From: a virus
Length of the DNA stretch: 40,025 nt
Reading direction: 5' to 3' (one strand)
Virus record (IMG/VR): IMGVR_UViG_3300032116_014896
Span: 1 to 40,025 of that record
Position 1 is the stretch's first letter; every line of letters starts with the position of its first letter. Both the position numbers and the translations under genes were made by a program. The notes beneath the pieces were generated by a model, which did no database searches, was not told the DNA's origin, and worked only from the letters and a program-made list of their open reading frames with translations. This document shows, piece after piece, positions 17,568 through 25,988 of this stretch.

Positions 17568-18082
17568 TGGCATTACCAAGTAGTGGTCAAATATCATTTG
17601 CGGATTTAAATGTAGAACGAGGGTTATCGGCGACTACGGAGGCAGATCTTGCAACGGCGGGTACGGATTTTGCAGTATCGTATGCTACCGATGGAACCGA
17701 TGTTTTATCTATGGATGAATTTTATGGTTTATCCTATGGTGGTGGATCTACGGTAACATTAACTGTTTATATGAAGGATACTGCAACCATAAAAAGACAC
17801 TTCATTCTTTATGCTGCAGTAAATGCGGGCCCGCCTGTCGATGTATATAATACAAATAGTGGCGGGCTTTTAACTGGTACCTGTACGCAAAAGTTCACAA
17901 TAGATTCCGGTCTTGCAGCAGGTGATACCGTTACATTTTCAACAAGCACTACAATTACTATGGCAGGATTAACTGTCAATTGTCCGAATGTATTGGGTTC
18001 TAATACCACATATACTACGGTTGGATTGGTTACGGGTGCAAATACAGTCTATTTAACAGTAAAAAGTGATACCAACGTATGA
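17567..18082 (+). CDS. Small virion-type protein (MALPSSGQISFADLN family)
   Basis: A 171-residue protein. The opening, MALPSSGQISFADLNVERG, resembles the start of many phage structural proteins found near tail fibres (the MALP-x-SG-x-I/L-S-x-x-D pattern). The region around LSMDEFYGLSYGGGSTVTL links this to a second, beta-rich Thr/Val/Gly-rich domain containing two cysteines. No enzymatic motif is visible. It is coupled by one-base overlap to the S74 protein upstream and by ATGA overlap to the first glycosyltransferase downstream, so the fibre genes and the glycan block look co-transcribed. A tail accessory or adhesin-tip role is likely but not proven. Confidence 0.6.
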   Translation: MALPSSGQISFADLNVERGLSATTEADLATAGTDFAVSYATDGTDVLSMDEFYGLSYGGGSTVTLTVYMKDTATIKRHFILYAAVNAGPPVDVYNTNSGGLLTGTCTQKFTIDSGLAAGDTVTFSTSTTITMAGLTVNCPNVLGSNTTYTTVGLVTGANTVYLTVKSDTNV

Positions 18083-19065
18083 TTGTATTCATTACAACAG
18101 GTTATGGAAAAAATGTTATTGGAGGCGCCGATATATGGTGTAACAATTTCATTGAAAATATAATTCCACTTTTAAAAACCGAATATAAAATAATAGTTGA
18201 TGCAAGACCTATAGAAAAAAATTCCAACATCACATATACATACGAAAATGATGAAGAGGTTAATAAGATTTTAGAAGATTGTGATGGGATTATTTTTTTA
18301 CACCACTCTTATAGAGAAAACAAAGTAATCAAAAAATGGTTATATAAAACCTATCTAACTTTTGTCCATGCATTTATACCCGATATGGTTGGGTTAAAAG
18401 ATGAATATGAAAACCTAATGACAAGATTAGATTGGGATTGGCAAAAGAGTATATTAGATAATTCTGAAAATATTATTTGGATTGGTTATGAAAATGATAC
18501 AATTCACACATATTATCCAAAAACAAAAAATATTACAAACTACTATGAGTGGAAAAACAATAAACCATTTAATGAAATAGTTAGTAATAGAATTGGATAT
18601 GCTGCAAGATGTGAAACAAGAAAAAATGCCGATTATTTGGATAGTTTACCAGCATATGTATTTTCAAACGAATACGATTACAAACGAATGATAGAGGCAT
18701 CAAAAATTAATTCAGATTTTCATATGTTTCAAAAATTTGATTATAAGTTTCATCAAAAATTCTTTGATAAAAATTTTCAAATATTTCATGGGGCATATAC
18801 TAAAGAACCATTTGGTTATTCCATATTTGATGCCGTTGATAACGGAAAATTACCAATACTGGATTCAAATTGGATGAAGCATATAAAATATCGTTATAGA
18901 GCCATGAATAAAAAGCAGTTTCATTATCAATGGTTACGAATATTGGAAGATGGGTTTGATAAAAATAAAAAACAATTTGATAGGTTAAAAGCCGGATTAG
19001 AAAAATATACAGATAAACAAAAATGGGTTACAGAAATATGCAGTTACTTAACGAAATACTTGTAA
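18079..19065 (+). CDS. Probable GT-B glycosyltransferase (GT4-like)
   Basis: A 328-residue protein. It begins MIVFITTGYGKNVIGGADIW, which suits the first strand and glycine loop of a GT-B fold (the GGA loop common in GT4 enzymes). Near the C-terminus, starting around residue 243, EPFGYSIFDAVDNGKLPILD matches the donor-binding EPFGL-x-x-x-EA-x-x-x-G-x-P-V pattern of GT4, with Asp where Glu is usual. It would move a sugar from a nucleotide donor to an acceptor in the cytoplasm. The length is a little below typical GT4 enzymes. It starts by ATGA overlap on the preceding virion gene and runs 28 to 43 bases into the methyltransferase gene. It is the first gene of the carbohydrate block. Donor and acceptor are unknown. 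Confidence 0.65.
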   Translation: MIVFITTGYGKNVIGGADIWCNNFIENIIPLLKTEYKIIVDARPIEKNSNITYTYENDEEVNKILEDCDGIIFLHHSYRENKVIKKWLYKTYLTFVHAFIPDMVGLKDEYENLMTRLDWDWQKSILDNSENIIWIGYENDTIHTYYPKTKNITNYYEWKNNKPFNEIVSNRIGYAARCETRKNADYLDSLPAYVFSNEYDYKRMIEASKINSDFHMFQKFDYKFHQKFFDKNFQIFHGAYTKEPFGYSIFDAVDNGKLPILDSNWMKHIKYRYRAMNKKQFHYQWLRILEDGFDKNKKQFDRLKAGLEKYTDKQKWVTEICSYLTKYL

Positions 19066-19802
19066 AAGAATATCTAACAAATAACCATACCATAGATGAA
19101 ACGGGCAAACCAATATATACGCCTGTAAAATATAGATGGTCGCATGGTGCAACGGATACGCATTTGGGGGATGGATTATTGGTATATTCTCTCATACAAT
19201 TAAACAGAGCAAAAGTATGTGTGTGTATAGGTACGGGTGGTGGATTCATACCAAGAATAATGACACAGGCCAGATTTGATTTGTGGCAGCAAGGTATATT
19301 TGAAGGAAATCCATCAAAAGAATGGGGTGATATTGGAACTACCATAATCATAGATGCATCAAATGGTATTGGTGGGTTTACCGATTGGACTGAAGAAAAT
19401 TCATTTTTGAGAATACAATTCCAACCGCAAGTTATTTTAGAAACATCTGAAAGAGCATTCTACGATTACTTTATACGACAGGATATTAAAATTGATTATT
19501 TGCACATAGATGGTGATCATTCATATGAAGGAGTAAAAAAAGATTTTGAATTGTATTCACAAATACTCTCTGATAATGGAATAATTACCATACATGATAC
19601 CCATCAAAAGTATCACGACTCATTTTTAGTACCAGATACACAAAAGAATGGATTCGATTCATTTGATGGGCCGGCGAAATTTATAAAAGAATTAGAAAAT
19701 AATACTGATTGGAATTTGGTAAATTTAAAAAATTTTGTTATGTTTGATTCAAAAAGACCAACAACAACAGGAATAACAATACTAACAAGAAAAGATAAAT
19801 AA
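19038..19802 (+). CDS. Class I SAM-dependent methyltransferase (Methyltransf_24-like)
   Basis: A protein of about 254 residues from the ATG at 19038; an ATG 15 bases upstream (19023) is an equally open start. The Rossmann-type SAM site is seen at about residue 63 (VCIGTGGGFIPRIM), an acidic strand end at IIIDASNG, and around residue 155 YLHIDGDHSYEGVKKDFELY followed by IITIHDTHQK. The HIDGDHSYEGV signature is typical of methyltransferases found in polysaccharide and macrocin-type clusters. It would O-methylate a sugar or glycan intermediate. The overlap with the upstream glycosyltransferase and the 6-base gap to the next transferase place it in the same operon. No targeting signal is present, so it acts in the cytoplasm. 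Confidence 0.75.
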   Translation: MQLLNEILVKEYLTNNHTIDETGKPIYTPVKYRWSHGATDTHLGDGLLVYSLIQLNRAKVCVCIGTGGGFIPRIMTQARFDLWQQGIFEGNPSKEWGDIGTTIIIDASNGIGGFTDWTEENSFLRIQFQPQVILETSERAFYDYFIRQDIKIDYLHIDGDHSYEGVKKDFELYSQILSDNGIITIHDTHQKYHDSFLVPDTQKNGFDSFDGPAKFIKELENNTDWNLVNLKNFVMFDSKRPTTTGITILTRKDK

Positions 19803-19808
19803 AAAGTA

Positions 19809-20660
19809 ATGATAAAAAAAAGATTACTAACAGTAACAGGATCGAGAATAGATACGTTATCCCATATGCTAAATCACTATAATGATTTGGTTGATGAAAT
19901 TTTTATTGTTGTATATGAGTGGGAAAATTTTAGTACATATGATAAAATATCAGAAATAATTTTAGATTATCCAAAAGCAAAAATTATAAAAAAAGCAAAA
20001 AAAGAAAAATATAATTGGGAATATGTAACGGAGTTATATAATGAAATTAAAAATATGTTTCCTAATGATTGGTGGATTATTGCTGATGATGATGAATTTC
20101 ATATATACTCAAAGGATTTAAATAAAATAATATCAGATTGTGAATACAATGGTTGGGATATTGTAAGAGGTGGTTTTATAGATAGAATTGGTATAGATGG
20201 TATGTTTCCAGTAATAAATCAGGAACATGATATATTTCACCAATTCCCACTTGCAGGTTTTTTTAGATACCCAATGAGTGGAGCATGTCCAAATAAAATT
20301 TGTATAGTAAAGGGGTATATTGAATTAACTCCTGGGCAACACTATGCAAAAATTGATGGACAAACTACATGGCGTTGGCAAGGGTGGAATCATCCATTAA
20401 TTGCTCCCGTTGATAAATACAATGTACAAGTACATCACTTTAAATGGGATAGTACATGTGGACAACGAATAAGAGATGTTGCTAATATAAACAAAGAATA
20501 TTCGTATTCAGAAGAATACAGAAAAATGTATAGAGAATTAGCAAAATGTAGATTTCAAATAGATATACTAAATGAGCAGTATATGTTTGAAGATATTGGT
20601 GATGATTATGGTGGATATTCTCAATGGAAAAATTTATTAAACAAAATAATATCGATATAA
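19809..20660 (+). CDS. GT-A-type glycosyltransferase (GT2/GT92-like)
   Basis: A 283-residue protein starting MIKKRLLTVTGSRIDTLSHM, a typical N-terminal strand and helix of a GT-A fold. The DxD-type metal and donor site is at residues 93-95 (WWIIADDDEF). A later HHFKWDST motif, with C and R/D residues nearby, is often seen in this group after the acceptor site. A W/G-rich segment (TTWRWQGWNHPL) lies between them. It should be a cytoplasmic sugar transferase in the same pathway as its neighbours; the sugar is unknown. It begins 6 bases after the methyltransferase and is followed by a 57-base gap carrying a host-type promoter, so it is probably the end of the transcription unit that begins with the fibre genes. 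Confidence 0.7.
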   Translation: MIKKRLLTVTGSRIDTLSHMLNHYNDLVDEIFIVVYEWENFSTYDKISEIILDYPKAKIIKKAKKEKYNWEYVTELYNEIKNMFPNDWWIIADDDEFHIYSKDLNKIISDCEYNGWDIVRGGFIDRIGIDGMFPVINQEHDIFHQFPLAGFFRYPMSGACPNKICIVKGYIELTPGQHYAKIDGQTTWRWQGWNHPLIAPVDKYNVQVHHFKWDSTCGQRIRDVANINKEYSYSEEYRKMYRELAKCRFQIDILNEQYMFEDIGDDYGGYSQWKNLLNKIISI

Positions 20661-20661
20661 T

Positions 20662-20692
20662 TTTGAAAATAAAAAAAATATTCGTATATTAG
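20662..20692 (+). promoter_or_regulatory. Bacteroidetes-type promoter inside the glycan block
   Basis: TTTG at 20662-20665 is followed after 19 bases by TATATTAG at 20685-20692, matching the Bacteroidetes -33/-7 pattern, 25 bases before the ATG at 20718. It shares TTCGTATATTA with the promoter before the primase gene, so the two are likely read by the same, probably host, polymerase and at a similar time. Confidence 0.6.
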
Positions 20693-20717
20693 TTGTTAAC
20701 TATTAAATACATAAAAT

Positions 20718-20927
20718 ATGGCAGTTACTAAAAAAAATGAAGAAAGAGAACAAGAAATATTACTTCTTGAAACTCGAAAAGTAAAAGCATTGGAAAAAAT
20801 CGCCAATTCTTTGGATGCACTAACAATTTGGTTTGAAGAAATAGAAAAAGATGAGTGGAGTGAAAGACTTCAATGGTATCTTTATGAGTGGCATTCCAAA
20901 AAAATTGCGGGAGACAAGGATAAGTAA
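20718..20927 (+). CDS. Small charged helical protein of unknown function (69 aa)
   Basis: A 69-residue protein, strongly charged and almost entirely helical by composition: a Lys/Glu-rich N-terminal helix (KKNEEREQEILLLETRKVKA) and a Trp-rich second half (IWFEEIEKDEWSERLQWYLY). I recognise no family. It is the first gene after the host-type promoter at 20662-20692, and its stop overlaps the following ATG by one base (TAATG), so it is coupled to the GT7-like glycosyltransferase. Possible roles are a small regulator, an inhibitor of a host protein or an accessory subunit; nothing in the sequence decides this. Confidence 0.6.
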   Translation: MAVTKKNEEREQEILLLETRKVKALEKIANSLDALTIWFEEIEKDEWSERLQWYLYEWHSKKIAGDKDK

Positions 20928-22357
20928 TGCAAAAACAAAAATTAGGAATAATTGTACCCTATCGTAATAGGGGTGAACATTTATCCCAATTTTTGCCCGC
21001 AATCAAAAAGTACTTATCATCTACGGATATAAAATACGAACTAATAATAGTAGAACAATCCGATGATAGACCATTTAATAGAGGTAAACTATTAAATATT
21101 GGTGTAAAACGAGCAATAGAACTGGGATGTAAATATGTTGCGCTTCACGATGTAGATATGCTACCGATTGATGCGGACTATTCCTATGTCAATAGACCTA
21201 CTCACATTGCTTATAAATTTATATCCGAAAATATAGAAAAAAATATAGTTTTTGATGAGTATTTTGGTGGGGTTACATTGTTCCCCATAAATGATTATTT
21301 AAAAATAAATGGTTACTCAAATGAATATTGGGGATGGGGTTATGAAGATGATGATTTACTTTATAGGTGTAAAGAAAATTCAATTGAATTAAATACAAAA
21401 TATTTCCCCGCAAAAACAAGAAACACTGCCGGTCTTTACTTTGATGGTAAAGATAGTTATATAAAATGTCCAATGCCTTTTGGGTTGGATAACTACACAA
21501 TATACGCATCATTTGAACCAGATGAAATTAAATGTGATGATAAATATGATTTTGATGAGTACGTTATATTTTCAATACCTGGGTATGATACTACCATAAC
21601 ATATAATTCATTTAAAAGGTATAAATTTGAAACATGGAGTAAAGGTAAAAAACTATTCAGTTTAAAATCACCCATATCACCAAAATTAAGAACAGCAATT
21701 GCAGTGACTGTAAATCAATATGAAAAAATTATAAAACTATACCAAGATGGTATATTGGTAGATTCAATTGAATTGGATGAAAAAGATAGATTGATGCCTT
21801 ACTTCAATCAAGAATTTTTTTATATAGGAAAAACAACCACATCAGAATATAATAGTCGTAGACCATTTAAAGGAATTGTAGATTATTTTGCCATATTTAA
21901 CCATGCTTTAGAAGAAGCACAAATAAAACAAATATCAAATGATAAATATATGGGGTTGACATCCGAATATGGTGATTATATTACTCCACATTGTTTAGAA
22001 GTTTGTTATGATATGAAAATAGTTAAAAAAGATAAACTAATAGATTTATCCGATAAACAAAATAATGCAATTGTAAATAATTGTAATAGAGTCCCAATGG
22101 TCGATGTTGATTTAATAACGGAAATAAAAATACCATGGAGGAGAGAATGTACATTTAAACTGTTACCACATAAAGAAAATGGTTTTTTTGAAAACAAATG
22201 GACTTTTACGGAAACACGAAAAAATCAAATAAAATTTTATAATGAAGTATTGGGTGGAAAAACAAATTGGAGAAGAGATGGAATGGATACTTTAAATTAC
22301 AAAGAAATAAGTTATACAGATATGAAAGATTACCAATATATATCCGTTGAATTATGA
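20927..22357 (+). CDS. GT7 (beta-1,4-galactosyltransferase-like) enzyme with inserted LamG domain
   Basis: A 476-residue protein. Residues 1-150 carry the full GT7 motif series in the right order: VPYRNR (10-15), FNRGKLLN (50-57), HDVDMLP (74-80, with the metal-binding DVD), YFGGV (112-116) and WGWGYEDDD (135-143). These match animal and bacterial beta-1,4-galactosyltransferases. The expected C-terminal element, RDGMDTLNYKE (450-460), like the DGLNSLTYQ region of animal enzymes, appears only at the very end. Between them (about 165-345) is a LamG/concanavalin-like domain (NTAGLYFDGKDSYIKCPMPF ... GIVDYFAIFNHALEEAQ). The lectin-type domain is thus inserted into the catalytic fold. It is predicted to transfer galactose or a related hexose. 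It overlaps its paralogue by 4 bases (ATGA). Confidence 0.85.
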   Translation: MQKQKLGIIVPYRNRGEHLSQFLPAIKKYLSSTDIKYELIIVEQSDDRPFNRGKLLNIGVKRAIELGCKYVALHDVDMLPIDADYSYVNRPTHIAYKFISENIEKNIVFDEYFGGVTLFPINDYLKINGYSNEYWGWGYEDDDLLYRCKENSIELNTKYFPAKTRNTAGLYFDGKDSYIKCPMPFGLDNYTIYASFEPDEIKCDDKYDFDEYVIFSIPGYDTTITYNSFKRYKFETWSKGKKLFSLKSPISPKLRTAIAVTVNQYEKIIKLYQDGILVDSIELDEKDRLMPYFNQEFFYIGKTTTSEYNSRRPFKGIVDYFAIFNHALEEAQIKQISNDKYMGLTSEYGDYITPHCLEVCYDMKIVKKDKLIDLSDKQNNAIVNNCNRVPMVDVDLITEIKIPWRRECTFKLLPHKENGFFENKWTFTETRKNQIKFYNEVLGGKTNWRRDGMDTLNYKEISYTDMKDYQYISVEL

Positions 22358-23817
22358 AATTAGGAGTTTGCGTACCATATAGAAACAGAGAAGCACATCT
22401 GAAAAGATTCGTACCAAGCGTTACAGAATTTTTAAACAATGCGGGTATTGAACATACCATATACCTTGCTCATCAATGTGATGATGAATTGTTCAATCGG
22501 GGTTTAATGAAAAACATTGCAGCAAAGTATGCATTTGAAGATGGGTGCGATTATATTGTGTGGCATGATATTGATATGATTCCTGAAGATAATACGTGTG
22601 ATTATTCCTTCCCAACGGAAAAACCAACACATATTGCAGTTAATATATCACAATCCGATTATATGTTAAAGTATGAAGAATATTTTGGTGGTGCCGTTTT
22701 ATTTTCAAAAGAACAAGTTGAAAAAACAAATGGTTACTCAAACGATTATTGGGATTGGGGTATGGAAGATGATGACCTTTTTTGGAGATGCGTTAAGGAG
22801 GATATGGTTGATAGAACCAAACTTGAATATAATGTAAATAAAATGGTGGGGGTTTTTGATGGTAAAACATCTTATATGGAAATACCAAATACATTTGGAC
22901 ATATTTTAAATAATTCACATACAGTTTCTATTTTAGTAAAAGCAGACCAGCAAATTGAAAAAGTTCCTATTTGGTTAATTGGTGATTCCGATAGAAGATT
23001 CGTTGAATATCCTATTTTGAGAAAACCCGGATATGATTGGGGTATATCTTTTAATAATAGTAGAGCTTATACAGCAATGCTGTGGAGTAACAATAAAGAG
23101 AGTATATACCAATGGTTTAAACGTTACGAAAATGAATGGACGTGGGTAACAATGGTTGTAGATACTATGGATAAAAAAATGCATTGGTATCTAAATGGTA
23201 GAGAAAGTTCTGCAAGAAACGGAACAGGGACGGATTCTCCTGTTAGATATTTTGGAAGCCTAAAAAGATATGGGTCAGAACCATTTTATATAGGACACAC
23301 TACGAGTATAAATCAAAATGAACCGAATGCATTTTTTAAAGGACAAATAGCAGATATTAAAATATGGGATAGAGCATTGACCGATAAGGAAGTGCAGAAT
23401 TTACACAAATCACATCCAACGGATAGTTTGATTGCTCATTATGATTTTGAAAACATAGATAGATTAAATAGAAAGTTAATAGATAATCTTAACGGAAATA
23501 ATGCTAGTTTAAGTAGGGTTTCATTTAAAACCGAAGAAATAACTATACCATATGTTGCATTACCACATAGAAGAAACGGACGGTTCTATTGTTTACCACA
23601 TAAAACTGAAGGATTGATAAATGAAGGCGGAATGGAAAAATGGGCAAAGGGTGAAACAACGGCTGCAAATGAACGTAGGTATGTATTAGAAATGCAACAA
23701 GGAAAAATAGATTATAAAAAAGATGGGATGTCAAATTTAGATGAAAAGTTTAAATTGATTGGAATTGATATAATATATGATAAGCATGTGATGATAAATG
23801 TTAAATGTGTAAAATAA
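22354..23817 (+). CDS. Second GT7-like glycosyltransferase with inserted LamG domain
   Basis: A 487-residue paralogue of the preceding gene with the same architecture. GT7 motifs: VPYRNR (7-12), FNRGLMKN (47-54), HDIDMIP (71-77), YFGGA (110-114) and WDWGMEDDD (133-141). The second glycine of the WGWG motif is Asp here. The LamG domain spans about residues 163-395, beginning VGVFDGKTSYMEIPN and ending with the classic FKGQIADIKIWDRAL strand plus a SLIAHYDFEN segment, so it is longer and better conserved than in the first copy. The C-terminal catalytic part has LPHRRNGRFYCLPHKTEG and then YKKDGMSNL. The two enzymes probably arose by tandem duplication and may add successive sugars or act on different acceptors. 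A 4-base gap leads to the radical SAM gene. Confidence 0.83.
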   Translation: MKLGVCVPYRNREAHLKRFVPSVTEFLNNAGIEHTIYLAHQCDDELFNRGLMKNIAAKYAFEDGCDYIVWHDIDMIPEDNTCDYSFPTEKPTHIAVNISQSDYMLKYEEYFGGAVLFSKEQVEKTNGYSNDYWDWGMEDDDLFWRCVKEDMVDRTKLEYNVNKMVGVFDGKTSYMEIPNTFGHILNNSHTVSILVKADQQIEKVPIWLIGDSDRRFVEYPILRKPGYDWGISFNNSRAYTAMLWSNNKESIYQWFKRYENEWTWVTMVVDTMDKKMHWYLNGRESSARNGTGTDSPVRYFGSLKRYGSEPFYIGHTTSINQNEPNAFFKGQIADIKIWDRALTDKEVQNLHKSHPTDSLIAHYDFENIDRLNRKLIDNLNGNNASLSRVSFKTEEITIPYVALPHRRNGRFYCLPHKTEGLINEGGMEKWAKGETTAANERRYVLEMQQGKIDYKKDGMSNLDEKFKLIGIDIIYDKHVMINVKCVK

Positions 23818-23821
23818 AAAT

Positions 23822-25240
23822 ATGGCAGAAGATAAAATCATAAAGGGAGAAAACCCATTATATGTACAGGTAAAAAATGAATTAGATTCGATTGGAAAGG
23901 GAATGTGCTTAGCGAAATGGACACAGGTAACTATGCAATTACAAAGTGGCCACAACCACTCCTGTCACCACCCAACAACCCACAAAATTTCAGAAAAAGA
24001 AATAGCAAGAAATCCATCTGCTCTTCATAATACTCGATTTAAAAAATTGAAAAGAAAAGAAATGTTAAGTGGGCAAAGACCTACCGAATGTGAGTATTGT
24101 TGGAATGTAGAAGATAATTCAGACCGTTTTTCGGATAGAGTATTTAAATCATCGGAGAGTTGGAGTTGGGAAAACAAAGAAGAAATATTTAATTCGGATT
24201 GGAGAGATGATTATAATCCAAAGTACGTTGAAGTTGCATTTTCTAATACTTGTAATTTTAAATGTTCATATTGTGGTCCATCATTCAGTACAACTTGGAT
24301 GGAAGAAATAGAACAATATGGCGGTTATCCAACATTGGATAATTTTAATGATATAAACTGGATGATTAGAGAAGATAAAATGCCAATCCCACAACGAGAA
24401 CATAATCCGTATGTAGAAGCATTTTGGAAATGGTGGCCTGAATTATACCACAATCTACACACATTCAGAATTACAGGAGGAGAACCTCTTTTATCAAAAG
24501 ATACTTGGAGGGTTTTGGATTATATTATTAGTGAAAAGAATCCAAACAAAAATCTTAAATTGGCAATAAATTCAAATCTTGGGGTGCCGGATGCATTAAT
24601 TGATAAATTGATTGAAAAGATTAAAAAGATAGAAGATGAAGGTAGAGTAAAGGAATTGATTTTGTTTACCTCAGCCGATACCTGGGGAGAACAGGCGGAG
24701 TATATTAGAACAGGATTGGAGTTTAATCGTTTTTGGGATAATATAAATAAGATATTATTGAACTGCCCTAAAATAGTTATAACCTTTATGGTTACATACA
24801 ACGCATTATCTGTTTTCAAATATGATAAACTTATAAAAGAAATATACAAATTAAAAGAAACATATGCAAGTCCGTATAGATATTGGAACTCTGCAACGTT
24901 TTTGGATTCATCGTATTTGAGATATCCAATGCATCAAACGGTTCAAGTATTACCACATCAATTTGCCGAAAACATAATGAATCAGGCCAAACTTGCAACA
25001 TTCTTTTCAACACCATCATTCAATTCCACACAAATTGGATATAGTGATGTAGAAGTTCAAAAGATTAAAAGAATATATGATTGGATGTTAGCACCACAGG
25101 ACGCAGAACAGCAAATGAAAAATAGATATAATTTCTATAAATATTTTAGTGAGCATGATAGGCGTAGGGGAACTGATTTTTGTAAAACGTTTCCTGAATT
25201 AGAAGAATTTTATAATTTTTGTTCAACAATTACAATATGA
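23822..25240 (+). CDS. Radical SAM protein with twitch-type C-terminal region
   Basis: A 472-residue protein. The iron-sulfur site is C144-x3-C148-x2-C151 (CNFKCSYC), the radical SAM hallmark, followed by ITGGEPLL (the GGE motif that binds SAM) and NSNLGVPDALIDKL. Ahead of it is a Cys/His-rich part (NHSCHHPTTHK; then ECEYCWNVED), which could hold an auxiliary cluster, as in twitch/SPASM-related enzymes. I recall proteins with this N-terminal arrangement (ALHNTRFKKLKRKEMLSGQ before ECEYCW) in large marine phages and their hosts; their substrates are not known to me. In this block, a role in sugar or glycan chemistry is plausible. It ends in an ATGA overlap with the LamG gene. Confidence 0.85.
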   Translation: MAEDKIIKGENPLYVQVKNELDSIGKGMCLAKWTQVTMQLQSGHNHSCHHPTTHKISEKEIARNPSALHNTRFKKLKRKEMLSGQRPTECEYCWNVEDNSDRFSDRVFKSSESWSWENKEEIFNSDWRDDYNPKYVEVAFSNTCNFKCSYCGPSFSTTWMEEIEQYGGYPTLDNFNDINWMIREDKMPIPQREHNPYVEAFWKWWPELYHNLHTFRITGGEPLLSKDTWRVLDYIISEKNPNKNLKLAINSNLGVPDALIDKLIEKIKKIEDEGRVKELILFTSADTWGEQAEYIRTGLEFNRFWDNINKILLNCPKIVITFMVTYNALSVFKYDKLIKEIYKLKETYASPYRYWNSATFLDSSYLRYPMHQTVQVLPHQFAENIMNQAKLATFFSTPSFNSTQIGYSDVEVQKIKRIYDWMLAPQDAEQQMKNRYNFYKYFSEHDRRRGTDFCKTFPELEEFYNFCSTITI

Positions 25241-25986
25241 GTTTAAATATAAATCAAGAAAACCTATATTTGGTATTACCATCAAATGTATCATTTAAAG
25301 AATCTAATATAGGAGATTCTATGGAAAATGATTTTACTTTATTTGCGAGAGTAAAAATAGATAAAGAAAAGTTAACAGAAAAAGAGGCATTCATACTTTC
25401 AAGAAGTGGAATGCATTCCGGAATATCTGTATTCAAAAATGAAATAGGTAAAGTTTTTTTACAATACACATATTGGTTTAAAAATGATGAAGATGGTACG
25501 AATTATATAAAGCAGGTTAATACGGAACTTTCGGATACGTTGTTGGAAAACTATATAAATGTTTATATGGTTAATAATGATGAAAAATCAAAAATATCTT
25601 GCTACTTAAATGGAGATATCGTTGGTAGTATTGTGTATCCTGGTTTTAAAAAAATATCTTATGTAGATTCACCATATTGGATAGGGTGTGGTAGTATGTT
25701 TACGGAAGGTGATTCAAAGGGTATTGGTGATTTTGAATATGATGTAGTTTTTTCCGTAAAGAAGAGATTATCAAATATAGATGTTGATGATATATTGAAA
25801 AACTATTATTCAACGTATAGTGAAACGGTATTTGAAACTTATAAAGTATTTAGCAAAAGTTGGGAATTATCAAAGTATTTTGCATTCTTTTGTGACTTTA
25901 AAATATCAAATAGATATAAGATTTGGAACTATGCTTTTAATGGAAACTACCCACAAATTTATATAGAAGGAAACGTATACTATTAA
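25237..25986 (+). CDS. Free-standing LamG/concanavalin-like domain protein
   Basis: A protein of about 249 residues if started at the ATG at 25237, which overlaps the radical SAM stop (ATGA). A TTG 18 bases upstream is open but less likely. The order of beta-strands (FTLFARVKIDKEKL ... ISCYLNGDIVGSIVYPG ... PYWIGCGSMFTEG ... FEYDVVFSVKKRLSNIDVD) is that of the LamG domains inserted in the two GT7 enzymes upstream, including the closing strand followed by a helix. The C-terminal 60 residues (YSTYSETVFETYKVFSKSWE onward) are Tyr/Phe-rich and unlike those proteins. No catalytic residues, signal peptide or membrane segment are visible. It may bind the same glycan in trans. It lies 2 bases before the first of four tandem paralogues. 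Confidence 0.55.
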   Translation: MSLNINQENLYLVLPSNVSFKESNIGDSMENDFTLFARVKIDKEKLTEKEAFILSRSGMHSGISVFKNEIGKVFLQYTYWFKNDEDGTNYIKQVNTELSDTLLENYINVYMVNNDEKSKISCYLNGDIVGSIVYPGFKKISYVDSPYWIGCGSMFTEGDSKGIGDFEYDVVFSVKKRLSNIDVDDILKNYYSTYSETVFETYKVFSKSWELSKYFAFFCDFKISNRYKIWNYAFNGNYPQIYIEGNVYY

Positions 25987-25988
25987 TT

